Below are positions 8,253 to 18,418 of a DNA stretch of 64,000 nt, piece by piece. The notes below the pieces were generated by a model. The model was given only the letters and a program-made list of their open reading frames with translations. It ran no database searches and was not told the DNA's origin. Both the position numbers and the translations under genes were made by a program. Where the stretch lies: NCBI RefSeq assembly GCF_026340655.1, contig NZ_JAPEOZ010000001.1, forward strand, positions 8,556,001 to 8,620,000, read 5' to 3'. This stretch comes from Streptomyces sp. NBC_01275 (GTDB taxonomy: Bacteria > Actinomycetota > Actinomycetes > Streptomycetales > Streptomycetaceae). Each line of letters opens with the position of its first letter. Within the stretch, counting starts at the first letter, position 1.

Positions 8253-9851
8253 ATGTACGACTACGTCGTCGTCGGCGCCGGATCGGCGGGGTGCGTGCTG
8301 GCCGACCGGCTCTCGCGCGACCCCGGGGTGCGGGTGCTGCTCGTCGAGGCGGGCGGCGCCGACCGGCACCCCTATCTGAGAATCCCCAAGGGGGTCGGGA
8401 AGCTGTTCGGCGACCCCGCCTTCTCCTGGCACTACCGCACCCGCCCGCTGCGCGAGGGCGGCAACCCGGAGGTGTGGGTGCGCGGCAAGGTGCTGGGCGG
8501 CTCCAGCTCCGTCAACGGCATGGTCTACAACCGGGGGAGCCGGGCCGACTGGGACGCCCTGGAGCGGCTCGGCAACCCCGGCTGGGGCTGGGACGCGATC
8601 CTGCCCGCCTTCCGCGCGATGGAGGACAACGCGCTGGGCGCCACGGACACCCGGGGCACGGGCGGCCCCCTGCATGTGTCCGGTGTCCGCGACCCCGACC
8701 CGCTCTGCGACGAACTCGTCGCCACCGGCGGGGCGTTGGGCCTGCGGACCGTCACCGACGTGAACGAGGACGACGGCGAGCGCATCGGCTACGCCATGGC
8801 CACCGTCAAGGCCGGCCAACGCTTCAGCGCCGCCCGCGCCTTCCTCCGCCCGGCCCGCTCCCGCCCCAACCTCGCCGTCGCCGTCGGCGCCACCGCGCTG
8901 CGCGTCCTGTTCGACGGCGACAAGGCCGTCGGCGTCCGGGTGCGCACCGCGGGGGGCGCCGAGGAGGACGTACGGGCCGCCCGTGAGGTCGTCCTCAGCC
9001 TCGGCAGCCTCGGCACGCCCAAGCTGCTCCAGGTCTCCGGCGTCGGCCCCGCCGACGTCCTGCGGTCCGCCGGCGTCGACGTCCGCCTGGACCGGCCGCA
9101 GGTCGGCGCGCGCCTGCGCGAACACCGGTGCCTGGCCCTGCGGTTCCGCCTCAACGCCCCGCTCGGCGTCAACCGCCGCCTCGCCACCCCGGCCGCCCGG
9201 GCCCGTACCGGGGCCGGCTATCTCCTCACCCGCAAGGGCCCGCTGGCCCGGCCCGCCTACGACGTGATCGGCTTCCTCAAGACCCGGCCGGAGCTCGACC
9301 GCCCCGACGCCGAGGTCCTGCTCGCCCCCTGGTCCCTCGGCGCGCTCGCACCGGGCAAGCCGGCGGCCGTGGAACGGGAGCCCGGGGTGTCCGCCTGCGC
9401 GATGGTGCTGCGGCCCACCTCGGAGGGGTCCCTGGCGATCACCTCGGCCGACCCGGACGGCGGCCTGGACATCGACCCCGGGTACTGGCGCACGGCCCAC
9501 GACCGCCAGGTCGGCGTCGATCTCTTCCGGCGGCTGCGGGAGTTCTTCGCGGCCGAGCCGATCGCCTCCCGGATCAGACGGGAGACGTTTCCCGGGCCGG
9601 GCGTGGAGAGCGACGAGGAGATCATCGGCTCCTCTCTCGACGGCGGCTACTGCGGCTTCCACGCGATCGGCACCTGCGGGATGGGCGCCGCGCCGGACGA
9701 CGTGACCGACGCCCGGCTGCGGGTCCGCGGGGTCGACGGTCTCCGGGTCGTCGACGCCTCCGTACTGCCCGTGATGGTCGCCGGGAACCTCAACGGGCCC
9801 GTGATGGCGATGGCCTGGCGGGCGGCGGGGTTCATCCTCGACGAGAGCTGA
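8253..9851 (+). CDS. GMC family FAD-dependent oxidoreductase
   Basis: A 532-residue flavoenzyme of the glucose-methanol-choline family, which oxidises alcohols. FAD site: VVVGAGSAGCVLADRL (about residues 5-20) followed by VEAGG; the GMC signature GKVLGGSSSVNGMVYNRG occurs around residue 76-93; the C-terminal active-site region has GFHAIGTCGMG and the closing NLNGPVMAMAW. All family hallmarks are intact, closest in look to choline-dehydrogenase-like enzymes. ATG at 8253 follows GAGGAGG. The 55-bp gap after the amidohydrolase contains a small 11-bp direct repeat (AGTGAGAGTGC). Probably the last gene of the operon that begins at 5301, oxidising an alcohol made by the oxygenase. Confidence 0.9.
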   Translation: MYDYVVVGAGSAGCVLADRLSRDPGVRVLLVEAGGADRHPYLRIPKGVGKLFGDPAFSWHYRTRPLREGGNPEVWVRGKVLGGSSSVNGMVYNRGSRADWDALERLGNPGWGWDAILPAFRAMEDNALGATDTRGTGGPLHVSGVRDPDPLCDELVATGGALGLRTVTDVNEDDGERIGYAMATVKAGQRFSAARAFLRPARSRPNLAVAVGATALRVLFDGDKAVGVRVRTAGGAEEDVRAAREVVLSLGSLGTPKLLQVSGVGPADVLRSAGVDVRLDRPQVGARLREHRCLALRFRLNAPLGVNRRLATPAARARTGAGYLLTRKGPLARPAYDVIGFLKTRPELDRPDAEVLLAPWSLGALAPGKPAAVEREPGVSACAMVLRPTSEGSLAITSADPDGGLDIDPGYWRTAHDRQVGVDLFRRLREFFAAEPIASRIRRETFPGPGVESDEEIIGSSLDGGYCGFHAIGTCGMGAAPDDVTDARLRVRGVDGLRVVDASVLPVMVAGNLNGPVMAMAWRAAGFILDES

Positions 9852-9889
9852 GACGCGAGTCGGGCCGGGCCGGGACGGGACGCGAGTCG

Positions 9890-9916
9890 GGGGGGCCGGG
9901 GCGCCCCGGACCCCCC
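9890..9916. terminator. GC-rich hairpin between convergent genes
   Basis: GGGGGG, CCGGGG, a 2-base loop, CCCCGG, one unpaired A and CCCCCC form a strong stem between the convergent GMC oxidoreductase and the hydrolase-like gene. No T-run follows on either strand, as is common in Streptomyces. It could terminate both transcripts. Confidence 0.55.
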
Positions 9917-9956
9917 GGCGGCCTGGACGGCCTCCTCGGCAGGTTCCTCGGGCAGT

Positions 9957-10712
9957 TCAGACGCGGGACGGGCTGAACGCCGGCCCGCGCTGCGGGCTGC
10001 CGCTCGGACGCCGCACCCGCAGGAACTCCGCCATCGCCTCCACCTGCCGCATCCCCTGCGCCGAAGCGTCCTCGTAGACCCGCAGGTCCACGGCCACCCC
10101 CGAATGCGCCGCGCGGGTGGCGAACGACAGGGCGTCGTCCAGCAGGACCTCCGTGCCCGCCGCGTGCAGCTGGATCGGCGGCAGCCCGTGCAGATTGCCG
10201 TGCAGCGGGCTGAGCAGCGGGTTGCTGCGGGACGCGGCTCCCGCGTACGCGGCCGCCCGCACCGGCAGCGACTCGGCGTCCACCGTGCGGTCGGCGGCCG
10301 CGTTGAGCAGCAGACTCGGCGCGTCCAGAGTGAAGTCGAGGAGCGGGGAGGCGAGCACCGCGCAGGAGGGCGGCGCGGCGCCCTCGTCGCGCAGCCGCAG
10401 CAGCAGTCCGGCGGCGAGCGCCGCGCCCAGCCGCTTGCCGGCCACCGCCACCGCGCCGCCCTGGGCCCGGCAGTGCTCCCAGGCCGCGTACACGTCGTCG
10501 AGCGCCTGCGGGAACCGGGGCCGGTAGCGGGCGCAGACCACCGCGTACCCGGTGGAGCGGGCCAGCTCGCGCGCGGTGGGCAACGCGTCCTGCGGGGTGC
10601 CCGCGAGCCGCGGGTCCCCGTGCAGAAACAGCACCGTCTGCTCCACGGCGCCCTGGCCGGGTCGCACCTCCGGCCCGAACGGACCTTCCTCGACGCGGAC
10701 TTCACTTGCCAC
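9957..10712 (-). CDS. Hormone-sensitive-lipase-fold protein, catalytic residues lost
   Basis: The 251 residues align along their length with HSL-family carboxylesterases, but the key positions are changed. The oxyanion motif HGGG reads HGDP (31-34); the nucleophile elbow GDSAG reads GKRLG (92-96), with Arg94 in place of Ser; and the catalytic His region, usually MPHVF, reads ASAQGM. Surrounding sequence (ALAAGLLLRLRDEG and GTEVLLDDALSFATRA) is well kept, so this looks like a folded, non-hydrolytic homologue rather than a decayed gene. Start is GTG at 10712, overlapping the end of the crotonase gene by 11 bp. It ends the operon reductase, crotonase, this protein. A binding or scaffolding role is possible; function unknown. 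Confidence 0.8.
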   Translation of the reverse strand: MASEVRVEEGPFGPEVRPGQGAVEQTVLFLHGDPRLAGTPQDALPTARELARSTGYAVVCARYRPRFPQALDDVYAAWEHCRAQGGAVAVAGKRLGAALAAGLLLRLRDEGAAPPSCAVLASPLLDFTLDAPSLLLNAAADRTVDAESLPVRAAAYAGAASRSNPLLSPLHGNLHGLPPIQLHAAGTEVLLDDALSFATRAAHSGVAVDLRVYEDASAQGMRQVEAMAEFLRVRRPSGSPQRGPAFSPSRV

Positions 10713-11421
10713 GGGACATCACCCTCTCGGCCGCTTCCCAGTGTTCGTCGGCAACCCACAGCCGGGCGAAGGCCGCGGCGGCCTCCTCCGGAGCGCGCGC
10801 GAGGGTGACCAGTCTCTTGATCTCGCGGGCCTGCTCGGTGGCCAGTCCCCGCGCCAACTCCCGCCAGGCGGCCGGGAATCCGGCGCGCGGCAGGACCACG
10901 TCGACCAGGCCCGCCCGCTCGGCCTCGGCCGCGTCCAGCACCCGGCCGGAGCCGGCCAGCAGCAGCGCCCGCCCCGGACCCACCAGTCGGGCCAGCCGCT
11001 CGGCTCCGCCCCAGGCCGGCACGATCGCCAGCCGGGACTGGGTGAAGCCGATGCGGACGTCCTCGGCGGCGACGCGGACGTCGGCGGCGACCGCCACCTC
11101 CGCGCCCCCGCCCAGCGCGTGCCCGTTGAGCGCGGCCACGACCGGCCCCGGGAACGCGGCGATCCGGTCGCACACGGCCCGCATCCGCAGCGCCATCGCG
11201 GCCGCTTCCGGCTCGGTGCGCAGCCGCGCCAGCTCCTTCAGGTCGCCGCCGGACACGAACGCCCTGTCGCCCGCCCCGGTGACCGCCAGCGCGAGCGCGC
11301 CCTCGGCCGCGTCCAGGGCCTTCTCCAACTCGGCCATGGTGGCCAGGTCGATGGCGTTGCGGGCGTGCGGCCGGTCGATCGTGACGACGGCGAGACCGTC
11401 CTCCAGCTCCAGTTCCACCAT
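10702..11421 (-). CDS. Enoyl-CoA hydratase/isomerase family protein (possible acyl-CoA decarboxylase)
   Basis: A 239-residue crotonase-fold protein acting on acyl-CoA thioesters. The oxyanion-hole segments are SGGDLKEL (57-64) and GHALGGGAE (100-108). Glu108 corresponds to the first catalytic Glu of hydratases, but the second is replaced by Arg130 (FTQSRLAIVPAWGG). This pattern, plus the IVPAWGG segment, recalls the ECHDC1/YgfG group of ethylmalonyl- or methylmalonyl-CoA decarboxylases more than true hydratases; that assignment is from memory of the family and is tentative. Starts 1 bp after the reductase stop and overlaps the next gene by 11 bp, so it is in the operon 12496-9957. A decarboxylase would fit beside the B12 acyl-CoA mutase. 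Confidence 0.85.
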   Translation of the reverse strand: MVELELEDGLAVVTIDRPHARNAIDLATMAELEKALDAAEGALALAVTGAGDRAFVSGGDLKELARLRTEPEAAAMALRMRAVCDRIAAFPGPVVAALNGHALGGGAEVAVAADVRVAAEDVRIGFTQSRLAIVPAWGGAERLARLVGPGRALLLAGSGRVLDAAEAERAGLVDVVLPRAGFPAAWRELARGLATEQAREIKRLVTLARAPEEAAAAFARLWVADEHWEAAERVMSRGK

Positions 11422-11422
11422 G

Positions 11423-12496
11423 TCAGTCCTCGTACTCCACGGTCACGTCCGGTGCGGTCGGCTCGGCCTGGCAGGTGAGCACATACCCCTCGGCGACCTC
11501 GTCGGCGTCGAGGGCGTTGTTCACCCGCATCTTTGCTTCCCCCGCGGTGAGCCGTGCCATGCAGGTGGCGCAGTCCCCGGACTCGCAGGAGAAGGGCGGG
11601 GTGAAGCCGGCCCGGCGGGCGCTCTGCAGCAGGGACTCGCCGGGCCGCAGGGGCACGGAACGCCGCTGACCGCGCAGAACGACGGTGACCGAGCCCGCGA
11701 CGGGAGCGTCCTCGGGTACGGGAGCGTCCTCGGGTACGCGAGAGTCTTCTGGTACCCGAGAGTCCTCGGGTGCGGGAGCGTCCTCGGGTACGGGTGTGTC
11801 GCTCACCGGAGCGAACCGCTCGACGAAGACGCGCGCCCCGGCCACCCCGTGCGCGGACAGGGTGTCCTCGACCAGCGCCATGAAGGGCTCCGGCCCGCAG
11901 AGGTAGAAGTCCGCCGGGCCGTCGGCCAGTTCGAGGATCTCCTCCCGGGTGACCAGACCGTCCCGGTCGTCGAGGTGGTGGCGCAGGGTGAGCCGTCCGG
12001 GACGGCGGCCGGCGAGCGCGTCCAGCTCAGCGCGGAAGATCGCGTCCGGTGCGCTGCGGTGGGCGGCCAGCAGCCGCACCGGTCGGCCGGTCGTCGCCAG
12101 CGCGCTCTTGACCAGGGAGAACACGGGCGTGATCCCACTGCCCCCGGCGAAGGCGACGAGCGGCCGGACGTCTGCGTCGCTGTCGCCGCCGTCGCCGCGC
12201 AGGCAGAAGGATCCGCTCGGCCCGCTGGCCTCCAGCACGTCCCCCGGCCGCAGCTCGTCGTGCATCCAGCCGGAGACCAGCCCGCCCGGCACCCGCTTGA
12301 CGGTCACGCACAGCTCCCCGTCCGTGTCGGGCGAGCTCGACATCGAGTAACTGCGCAGGGTTCCGCACGCCTTGAACGTCAGGAACTGCCCGGCCCGGTA
12401 GGGAAAGCCGGCGTCGAGGGCGAAGGTGCGCACATCCGGCGTCTCGTCGACGATCCGGGTGATCCGCACCGGATGGAAGCCGTGGTCACGTGCCAT
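11423..12496 (-). CDS. FAD/NAD(P)/[2Fe-2S] oxygenase reductase (KshB/PaaE-like)
   Basis: This 357-residue class IB-type reductase passes electrons from NAD(P)H through FAD to a C-terminal plant-type [2Fe-2S] cluster and on to an oxygenase. FAD motif RSYSMSSS (48-55), nucleotide motif GGSGITP (118-124) and cluster ligands Cys304, Cys309, Cys312 and Cys342 are all visible. Between the two halves is a repeated Pro-Glu-Asp linker (about 234-266) encoded by an 18-bp tandem repeat. It is first in the operon 12496-9957 and divergent from an acyl-CoA synthetase. It is the only Rieske-type reductase in the window, so it very likely serves the oxygenase at 5301-6578; both have similar predicted operators. 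Confidence 0.92.
   Translation of the reverse strand: MARDHGFHPVRITRIVDETPDVRTFALDAGFPYRAGQFLTFKACGTLRSYSMSSSPDTDGELCVTVKRVPGGLVSGWMHDELRPGDVLEASGPSGSFCLRGDGGDSDADVRPLVAFAGGSGITPVFSLVKSALATTGRPVRLLAAHRSAPDAIFRAELDALAGRRPGRLTLRHHLDDRDGLVTREEILELADGPADFYLCGPEPFMALVEDTLSAHGVAGARVFVERFAPVSDTPVPEDAPAPEDSRVPEDSRVPEDAPVPEDAPVAGSVTVVLRGQRRSVPLRPGESLLQSARRAGFTPPFSCESGDCATCMARLTAGEAKMRVNNALDADEVAEGYVLTCQAEPTAPDVTVEYED
11705..11794 (-). repeat. 18-bp tandem repeat, about 5 copies, inside the reductase gene
   Basis: Five in-frame 18-bp units encode PVPEDA, PAPEDS, RVPEDS, RVPEDA and PVPEDA, forming the linker between the flavin and iron-sulfur domains. Copy number could vary between strains and would change linker length in steps of six residues without shifting the frame. 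Confidence 0.85.
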
Positions 12497-12500
12497 GTAT

Positions 12501-12537
12501 GGAACTTACCTTCTCGCTGTGCGAGAGTGCAATTCTC
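12501..12537. promoter_or_regulatory. Paired operator-like sites (12501-12515 and 12523-12537)
   Basis: GAGAGTGCAATTCTC is a near-perfect copy of the 15-bp palindrome and GGAACTTACCTTCTC is a weaker one (8 of 12). Centres are 22 bp apart. They sit 5 bp upstream of the reductase start and 78 bp upstream of the divergent acyl-CoA synthetase, so one regulator could control both directions. Confidence 0.65.
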
Positions 12538-12539
12538 GT

Positions 12540-12591
12540 GCAGTGCTCTCATGCAGTGCTCTCATGCGGCGCTCTCATACAGCGCCCTCAT
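12540..12591. repeat. 13-bp tandem repeat, 4 copies
   Basis: Units of the form GCAGTGCTCTCAT are repeated four times with small changes, filling the 5' leader of the acyl-CoA synthetase gene between the operator pair and the ribosome site. The CTCTCAT core resembles half of the operator, so it may have grown from it, or act as extra half-sites. Function not known. Confidence 0.8.
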
Positions 12592-12614
12592 GCAGCGAGG
12601 AGGCGATCCCTGTC

Positions 12615-14189
12615 ATGCCGACGTTCCCTTCCGGCGCACTGCGGTCGGTGCCGCCCGAACTGGTCGAGCGCTACGAGTCCGAGGGGTGGTGGACCGGTGA
12701 GGCCCTGGGCGACCTGCTGGCGAAGGGGCTCGCCGCGGCGGGCGGGACCGAGTTCCGTGTGCACTCCGAGGTGCGGCCCTGGACGGGCACGTTCGCGCAG
12801 GTCGAGCGGGTGGCCCGGCGGCTGGCCGGCGGACTGCGGGCGCGCGGCGTGGGGCCCGGCGACGCGGTGGTGATGCAGCTGCCCAACTGGATGGAGGCGG
12901 CGGCCGTCTTCTGGGCCTCGGCCTTCCTCGGCGCGGTGGTCGTCCCGGTCGTGCACTTCTACGGCCCGAAGGAGGTCGGCTACATCGTCGAGGCCGTCCG
13001 CCCCAAGGCCTTCTTCGCGGCCGAGCGCTTCGGGCGCCTGGCCTTCAGCCCCGAACTGTGCGCGTCCGTGCCGGTCGTGGGCGTCGTCGGCCGGGACTTC
13101 GACGACCTGCTCGCCGACGAGCCGCTGGCCGGCGTTCTTCCCGTCGACCCGGACGCGCCCGCCCTGATCGCCTTCACCTCCGGCACCACCCGCGACCCCA
13201 AGGGCGTGATCCACAGTCATCGCACCCTCGGCTTCGAGACCCGCCAACTGGCCGCGAGCTACCCGCCCGACCGGGGCAGGCAGTTCACGGTCGCCCCGGT
13301 CGGCCACTTCATCGGCATGGTCAACGCCTTCCTGATCCCCGTGCTCGACGGCGCCCCGGTCAACCTCGGCGACACCTGGAACCCCGCGCAGGCCCTCGCG
13401 CTGATGAAGGACGAGGGGCTGACCGTCGGAGGCGGGGCGACGTACTACATGACGAGCCTGCTGGACCACCCCGACTGCACGCTCGAGCACCTCGCCCGGC
13501 TGCGCTACGCCGGCCTCGGCGGCGCGTCCGTCGCCTCCGCCGTGACCACCCGGCTGGAGGGCCTGGGGATCAGGGTGTTCAGGGCGTACGGCTCCACCGA
13601 GCACCCCTCGGTGACCTGCACCCCGTACGACGGAACGGCGGCGAAGCGGCTGCACACCGACGGAGTCCCGCTGCCCGGCGTGGAGTTGAGGCTCGCGAAG
13701 GACGGCGAGATCCTCACCCGCGGCCCCGACCTCTGCCTCGGCTACACCGACCCCGCGCTCACCGCGGCCGCGTTCGACGAGGACGGCTGGTACCGCACCG
13801 GAGACATCGGCGTCCTGGACCCCGCAGGGTGGCTGTCGATCACCGACCGCAAGTCCGACGTCATCATCCGGGGCGGGGAGAACATCAGCGCCCTGGAGGT
13901 CGAGGAGATCCTGCTGGGCCTGGCCGGGGTGGCGGAGGCCGCCGTCGTCGCCGTACCCGATCCCCGGCTGGGGGAGCGGGCCGTGGCCGTGCTGCGGATG
14001 CTGCCGGGCTGGTCGGCGCCGGTCCTGTCCGAGCTGCGGCTGCACTTCGAACGGGCGGGGCTGGCCCGGCAGAAGTGGCCCGAGCGGGTCCACCGGGTCG
14101 ACGACTTCCCGCGCACCCCGAGCGGGAAGGTCAAGAAGTTCGTGCTCCGGCAGAAGCTCGGCGAGGACATTGCCACTCCCCTCAAGTGA
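12615..14189 (+). CDS. AMP-binding acyl-CoA synthetase (cyclohexanecarboxylate-CoA-ligase-like)
   Basis: A 524-residue member of the adenylate-forming superfamily that activates a carboxylic acid as acyl-AMP and then as the CoA thioester. Visible core motifs: IAFTSGTTRDPKGVIHSH (P-loop-like A3), YGSTEHPS (A5), YRTGDIG (A7), the hinge DRKSDVIIRGGENIS (A8) and the catalytic Lys in RTPSGKVKKF (A10). The short form and overall look recall AliA/cyclohexanecarboxylate-CoA ligase, but substrate cannot be deduced. ATG at 12615 follows GAGGAGG at a rather long spacing of about 12 bp. It has its own operator-bearing promoter region, and its stop overlaps the next operator, so it may be transcribed alone or with the following operon. 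Confidence 0.9.
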   Translation: MPTFPSGALRSVPPELVERYESEGWWTGEALGDLLAKGLAAAGGTEFRVHSEVRPWTGTFAQVERVARRLAGGLRARGVGPGDAVVMQLPNWMEAAAVFWASAFLGAVVVPVVHFYGPKEVGYIVEAVRPKAFFAAERFGRLAFSPELCASVPVVGVVGRDFDDLLADEPLAGVLPVDPDAPALIAFTSGTTRDPKGVIHSHRTLGFETRQLAASYPPDRGRQFTVAPVGHFIGMVNAFLIPVLDGAPVNLGDTWNPAQALALMKDEGLTVGGGATYYMTSLLDHPDCTLEHLARLRYAGLGGASVASAVTTRLEGLGIRVFRAYGSTEHPSVTCTPYDGTAAKRLHTDGVPLPGVELRLAKDGEILTRGPDLCLGYTDPALTAAAFDEDGWYRTGDIGVLDPAGWLSITDRKSDVIIRGGENISALEVEEILLGLAGVAEAAVVAVPDPRLGERAVAVLRMLPGWSAPVLSELRLHFERAGLARQKWPERVHRVDDFPRTPSGKVKKFVLRQKLGEDIATPLK

Positions 14190-14224
14190 GAATACGATTC
14201 TCGCGATCAGTGAAGGAGGATCTC
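14188..14224. promoter_or_regulatory. Palindromic operator (14188-14202) with possible second site (14210-14224)
   Basis: GAGAATACGATTCTC is a perfect 6+3+6 palindrome and the best copy of the island consensus. GTGAAGGAGGATCTC, whose centre is 22 bp downstream, matches 8 of 12 positions and also contains the ribosome site of the amidohydrolase. The element directly precedes the six-gene operon 14227-20880 and overlaps the stop codon of the upstream synthetase. Confidence 0.7.
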
Positions 14225-14226
14225 TC

Positions 14227-15405
14227 ATGCCCTCTCGCGACGTCGCGTATCCGCTCTTCGACGCGGACAACCACCTCTACGAGACCCAGGAAGCGCTCAC
14301 CAGACACCTCCCCAAGGAGTACGACGGGGCCATCGAGTACGTGACCGTCCGCGGCCGCACGAAGATCGCGATCCGCGGACAGATCAGCGAGTACATCCCG
14401 AACCCCACCTTCGACGTGGTAGCCCGCCCGGGCGCCATGGAGGAGTACTTCAAGGTCGGCAACCCGACCGGCAAGACCCGCCGGGAGATCTTCGGGGAGC
14501 CGATGCGCTCGGTCCCCGCCTTCCGCGAACCCGCCCCCCGACTGGAGCTGATGGACGAACTCGGCATCCAGCGCAGCCTGATGTTCCCCACCCTCGCCAG
14601 CCTCATCGAGGAGCGGATGAAGGACGACCCGGAGCTGATCCACGCGGTCATCCACGCCCTCAACCGGTGGCTCGACGAGACCTGGGGCTTCACCTACAAA
14701 GACCGCATCTTCACGGTCCCCGTCATCACGCTCCCCATCGTCGAGAAGGCGATCGAGGAGCTGAACTGGGTGGTGGATCGCGGGGCGCGGGCGATCCTGA
14801 TCCGCCCCGCCCCCGTCCCCGGCTTCGGCGGCGCCCGCTCCTTCGCCCTCCCGGAGTTCGACCCGTTCTGGAAGCGGGTGGTGGAGACCGGCGTCCTGGT
14901 CGCCTTCCACTCCTCCGACTCCGGTTACGCGAACTACGCCAACGACTGGGAGGGCAACAAGCGCGAGTTCCTGCCCTTCAAGCCCAACGCGTTCCGGCAG
15001 GTCAACGAGTGGCGGCCGATCGAGGACGCGGTGACCTCGCTGATCTGCCACGGCGCGCTCTCCCGCTTCCCCGAGCTGAAGGTCGCCGTCATCGAGAACG
15101 GCGCCTCCTGGGTGGAGCCGGTGCTCAGCCGGCTGGCCGACGTCCACAAGAAGATGCCGCACGAGTTCCGCGAGGACCCGGTCCAGGTCTTCAGGCGGAA
15201 CATCCACATCAGCCCCTTCTGGGAGGAGGACATGGCCCGGCTGGGCGACCTCATCGGCATCGAGCGGGTCCTGTTCGGCTCCGACTACCCCCACCCCGAG
15301 GGCCTCGCCGACCCGCTCACCTACGTCGACCACCTGGTCAAGCTGACCGAGGAGGACAAGGCGAAGGTCATGGGCGGCAACCTGGCCCGGCTGATCGACG
15401 GATGA
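14227..15405 (+). CDS. Amidohydrolase family protein (amidohydrolase 2, COG2159 type)
   Basis: A 392-residue TIM-barrel hydrolase or decarboxylase of the ACMSD/resorcylate-decarboxylase-like group. The N-terminal metal motif is FDADNHLYE (about 11-19, DxDxHxxE form), followed by a barrel His in AFHSSDSG and the C-terminal Asp in LFGSDYPHPEG. Members either hydrolyse C-C bonds or decarboxylate and are typical of steroid, naphthenate and aromatic clusters. ATG at 14227 has an ideal GAAGGAGGA six bases upstream. It is first in a tightly packed operon with acyl-CoA synthetase, mutase large and small subunits, LLM reductase and CoA transferase, and overlaps the next gene by 4 bp. Its exact reaction is not known. 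Confidence 0.88.
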   Translation: MPSRDVAYPLFDADNHLYETQEALTRHLPKEYDGAIEYVTVRGRTKIAIRGQISEYIPNPTFDVVARPGAMEEYFKVGNPTGKTRREIFGEPMRSVPAFREPAPRLELMDELGIQRSLMFPTLASLIEERMKDDPELIHAVIHALNRWLDETWGFTYKDRIFTVPVITLPIVEKAIEELNWVVDRGARAILIRPAPVPGFGGARSFALPEFDPFWKRVVETGVLVAFHSSDSGYANYANDWEGNKREFLPFKPNAFRQVNEWRPIEDAVTSLICHGALSRFPELKVAVIENGASWVEPVLSRLADVHKKMPHEFREDPVQVFRRNIHISPFWEEDMARLGDLIGIERVLFGSDYPHPEGLADPLTYVDHLVKLTEEDKAKVMGGNLARLIDG

Positions 15406-16840
15406 CCACGACCGTGCCGTGGCACAGCATCCCGGAACTGGTGCGCAGCGCGGCGACCCGCTTCGGCGACGCCGAGGCCGTCGTCGACGGCGACACCCGC
15501 CTCACCTTCTCCCAGCTCGCCGAGCAGGTCCGGCGCACCGCAGGGGCGTTCGCCTCCGCGGGCGTCGGCCCCGGCGACCGCGTCGCGCTGTGGGCGCCCA
15601 ACTCGGCCGAGTGGATCGTCGCCGCCTTCGGCCTGCTCACGGCCGGCGGAGTGCTCGTCCCGGTGAACACGCGGTTCCGGGACGAGGAGGCGCACGACAT
15701 CGTCGTACGCGGCAAGGCGAAGGCCCTGCTCGTGCAGAACGGCTTCCTGGGAAGGGAGTTCACCGGTCCGCCCGGGGTGCCCGTGATCGACCTCAAGACC
15801 GACGGGTTCCTCGGCTCGGGCGAACCGCTGGAGGTGGAAGTCGGCGAGGACGACCTGGCCGACATCATCTTCACCTCCGGCACGACGGGCCGCCCCAAGG
15901 GCGTGATGACCACCCACGGCCAGACGCTGCGCCTGTACGCGGAGTGGTGCGAACTCGCCCAACTCCGCACCGGCGACCGCTACTTGACGGTCAACCCCTA
16001 CTTCCACATCTTCGGCTACAAGGCGGGCCTCGTCGCCTCGGTGATCCGGGGCGCGACCGTTCTGCCGATGGCCGTGTTCGACGTCGAGCGGGTGCTCGAG
16101 CTGGTGGAGAAGGAGCGGGTGACCGTCCTGCCCGGACCGCCGACCCTGTACCACTCGCTGCTGGAGGCGGGCGGCGGGCGCGATCTGTCCTCGCTGCGGG
16201 TCGCGGTCACCGGCTCCGCCGACATCCCCGTCGAGCTCGTCCGCCGTATCACCACCGAACTGCCCTTCCGGCACCTGATGACGGGCTACGGCCTCACCGA
16301 GGCCGGCACCGTCACCGCCTCCCGCCCCGGCGACCCCTACGAGGCCGTGGCCACGACGGTCGGCAGACCCTGCGAGGGCTTCGAGCTGCGCATCGCGGGC
16401 GACCAGGAGGTCCTCGTCCGCGGGTACGGCGTGATGCGCGGCTACCTCGACGACCCCGAGGCCACCGCCGAGGCGGTGGACGCCGACGGCTGGCTGCACA
16501 CCGGCGACCTCGGGGAACTGGACGACGCGGGGCGGCTGCGGATCGTCGGCCGCAAGAAGGACATGTTCATCGTCGGCGGCTTCAACGCCTACCCGGCCGA
16601 GATCGAGGGTTTCCTGCTGAGGCATCCGGCGGTCGCGCAGGTCGCGGTCGTCGGCGTGCCCGACGCCCGGATGGGCCAGGTCGGCAAGGCGTTCGTGGTG
16701 CCGCGCGGCGAGGTCACCGAGGCGGAGCTGATCGCGTGGGCGCGCGAGCGCATGGCCGGGTTCAAGGTGCCCCGGCAGATCGAGTTCCGCACGGAACTGC
16801 CCCTGACCGCCACCGGCAAGGTGATGAAGGACCAGTTGTC

Positions 16841-16844
<4 letters not shown>
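15402..16844 (+). CDS. AMP-binding acyl-CoA synthetase (FadD3-like)
   Basis: A 480-residue acyl-CoA ligase. Motifs: [19 protein letters not shown] (A3), [14 protein letters not shown] (A5), LHTGDLG (A7), [20 protein letters not shown] (A8) and [11 protein letters not shown] with the catalytic Lys (A10). The A5 and A8 segments resemble actinobacterial FadD3, which activates the steroid-derived indanedione propionate, but substrate identity here is not established. It overlaps the amidohydrolase by ATGA and the mutase large subunit by ATGA, so translation is coupled. The placement directly before the mutase suggests it makes the CoA ester that the mutase, after further steps, rearranges. Confidence 0.92.

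Positions 16845-18417
<1,573 letters not shown>

Positions 18418-18418
<1 letters not shown>

Noticed and set aside
6732..9662. A 976-codon minus-strand frame opposite the amidohydrolase and GMC genes
   Set aside because: Antisense shadow of two well-supported genes, with no recognisable family.
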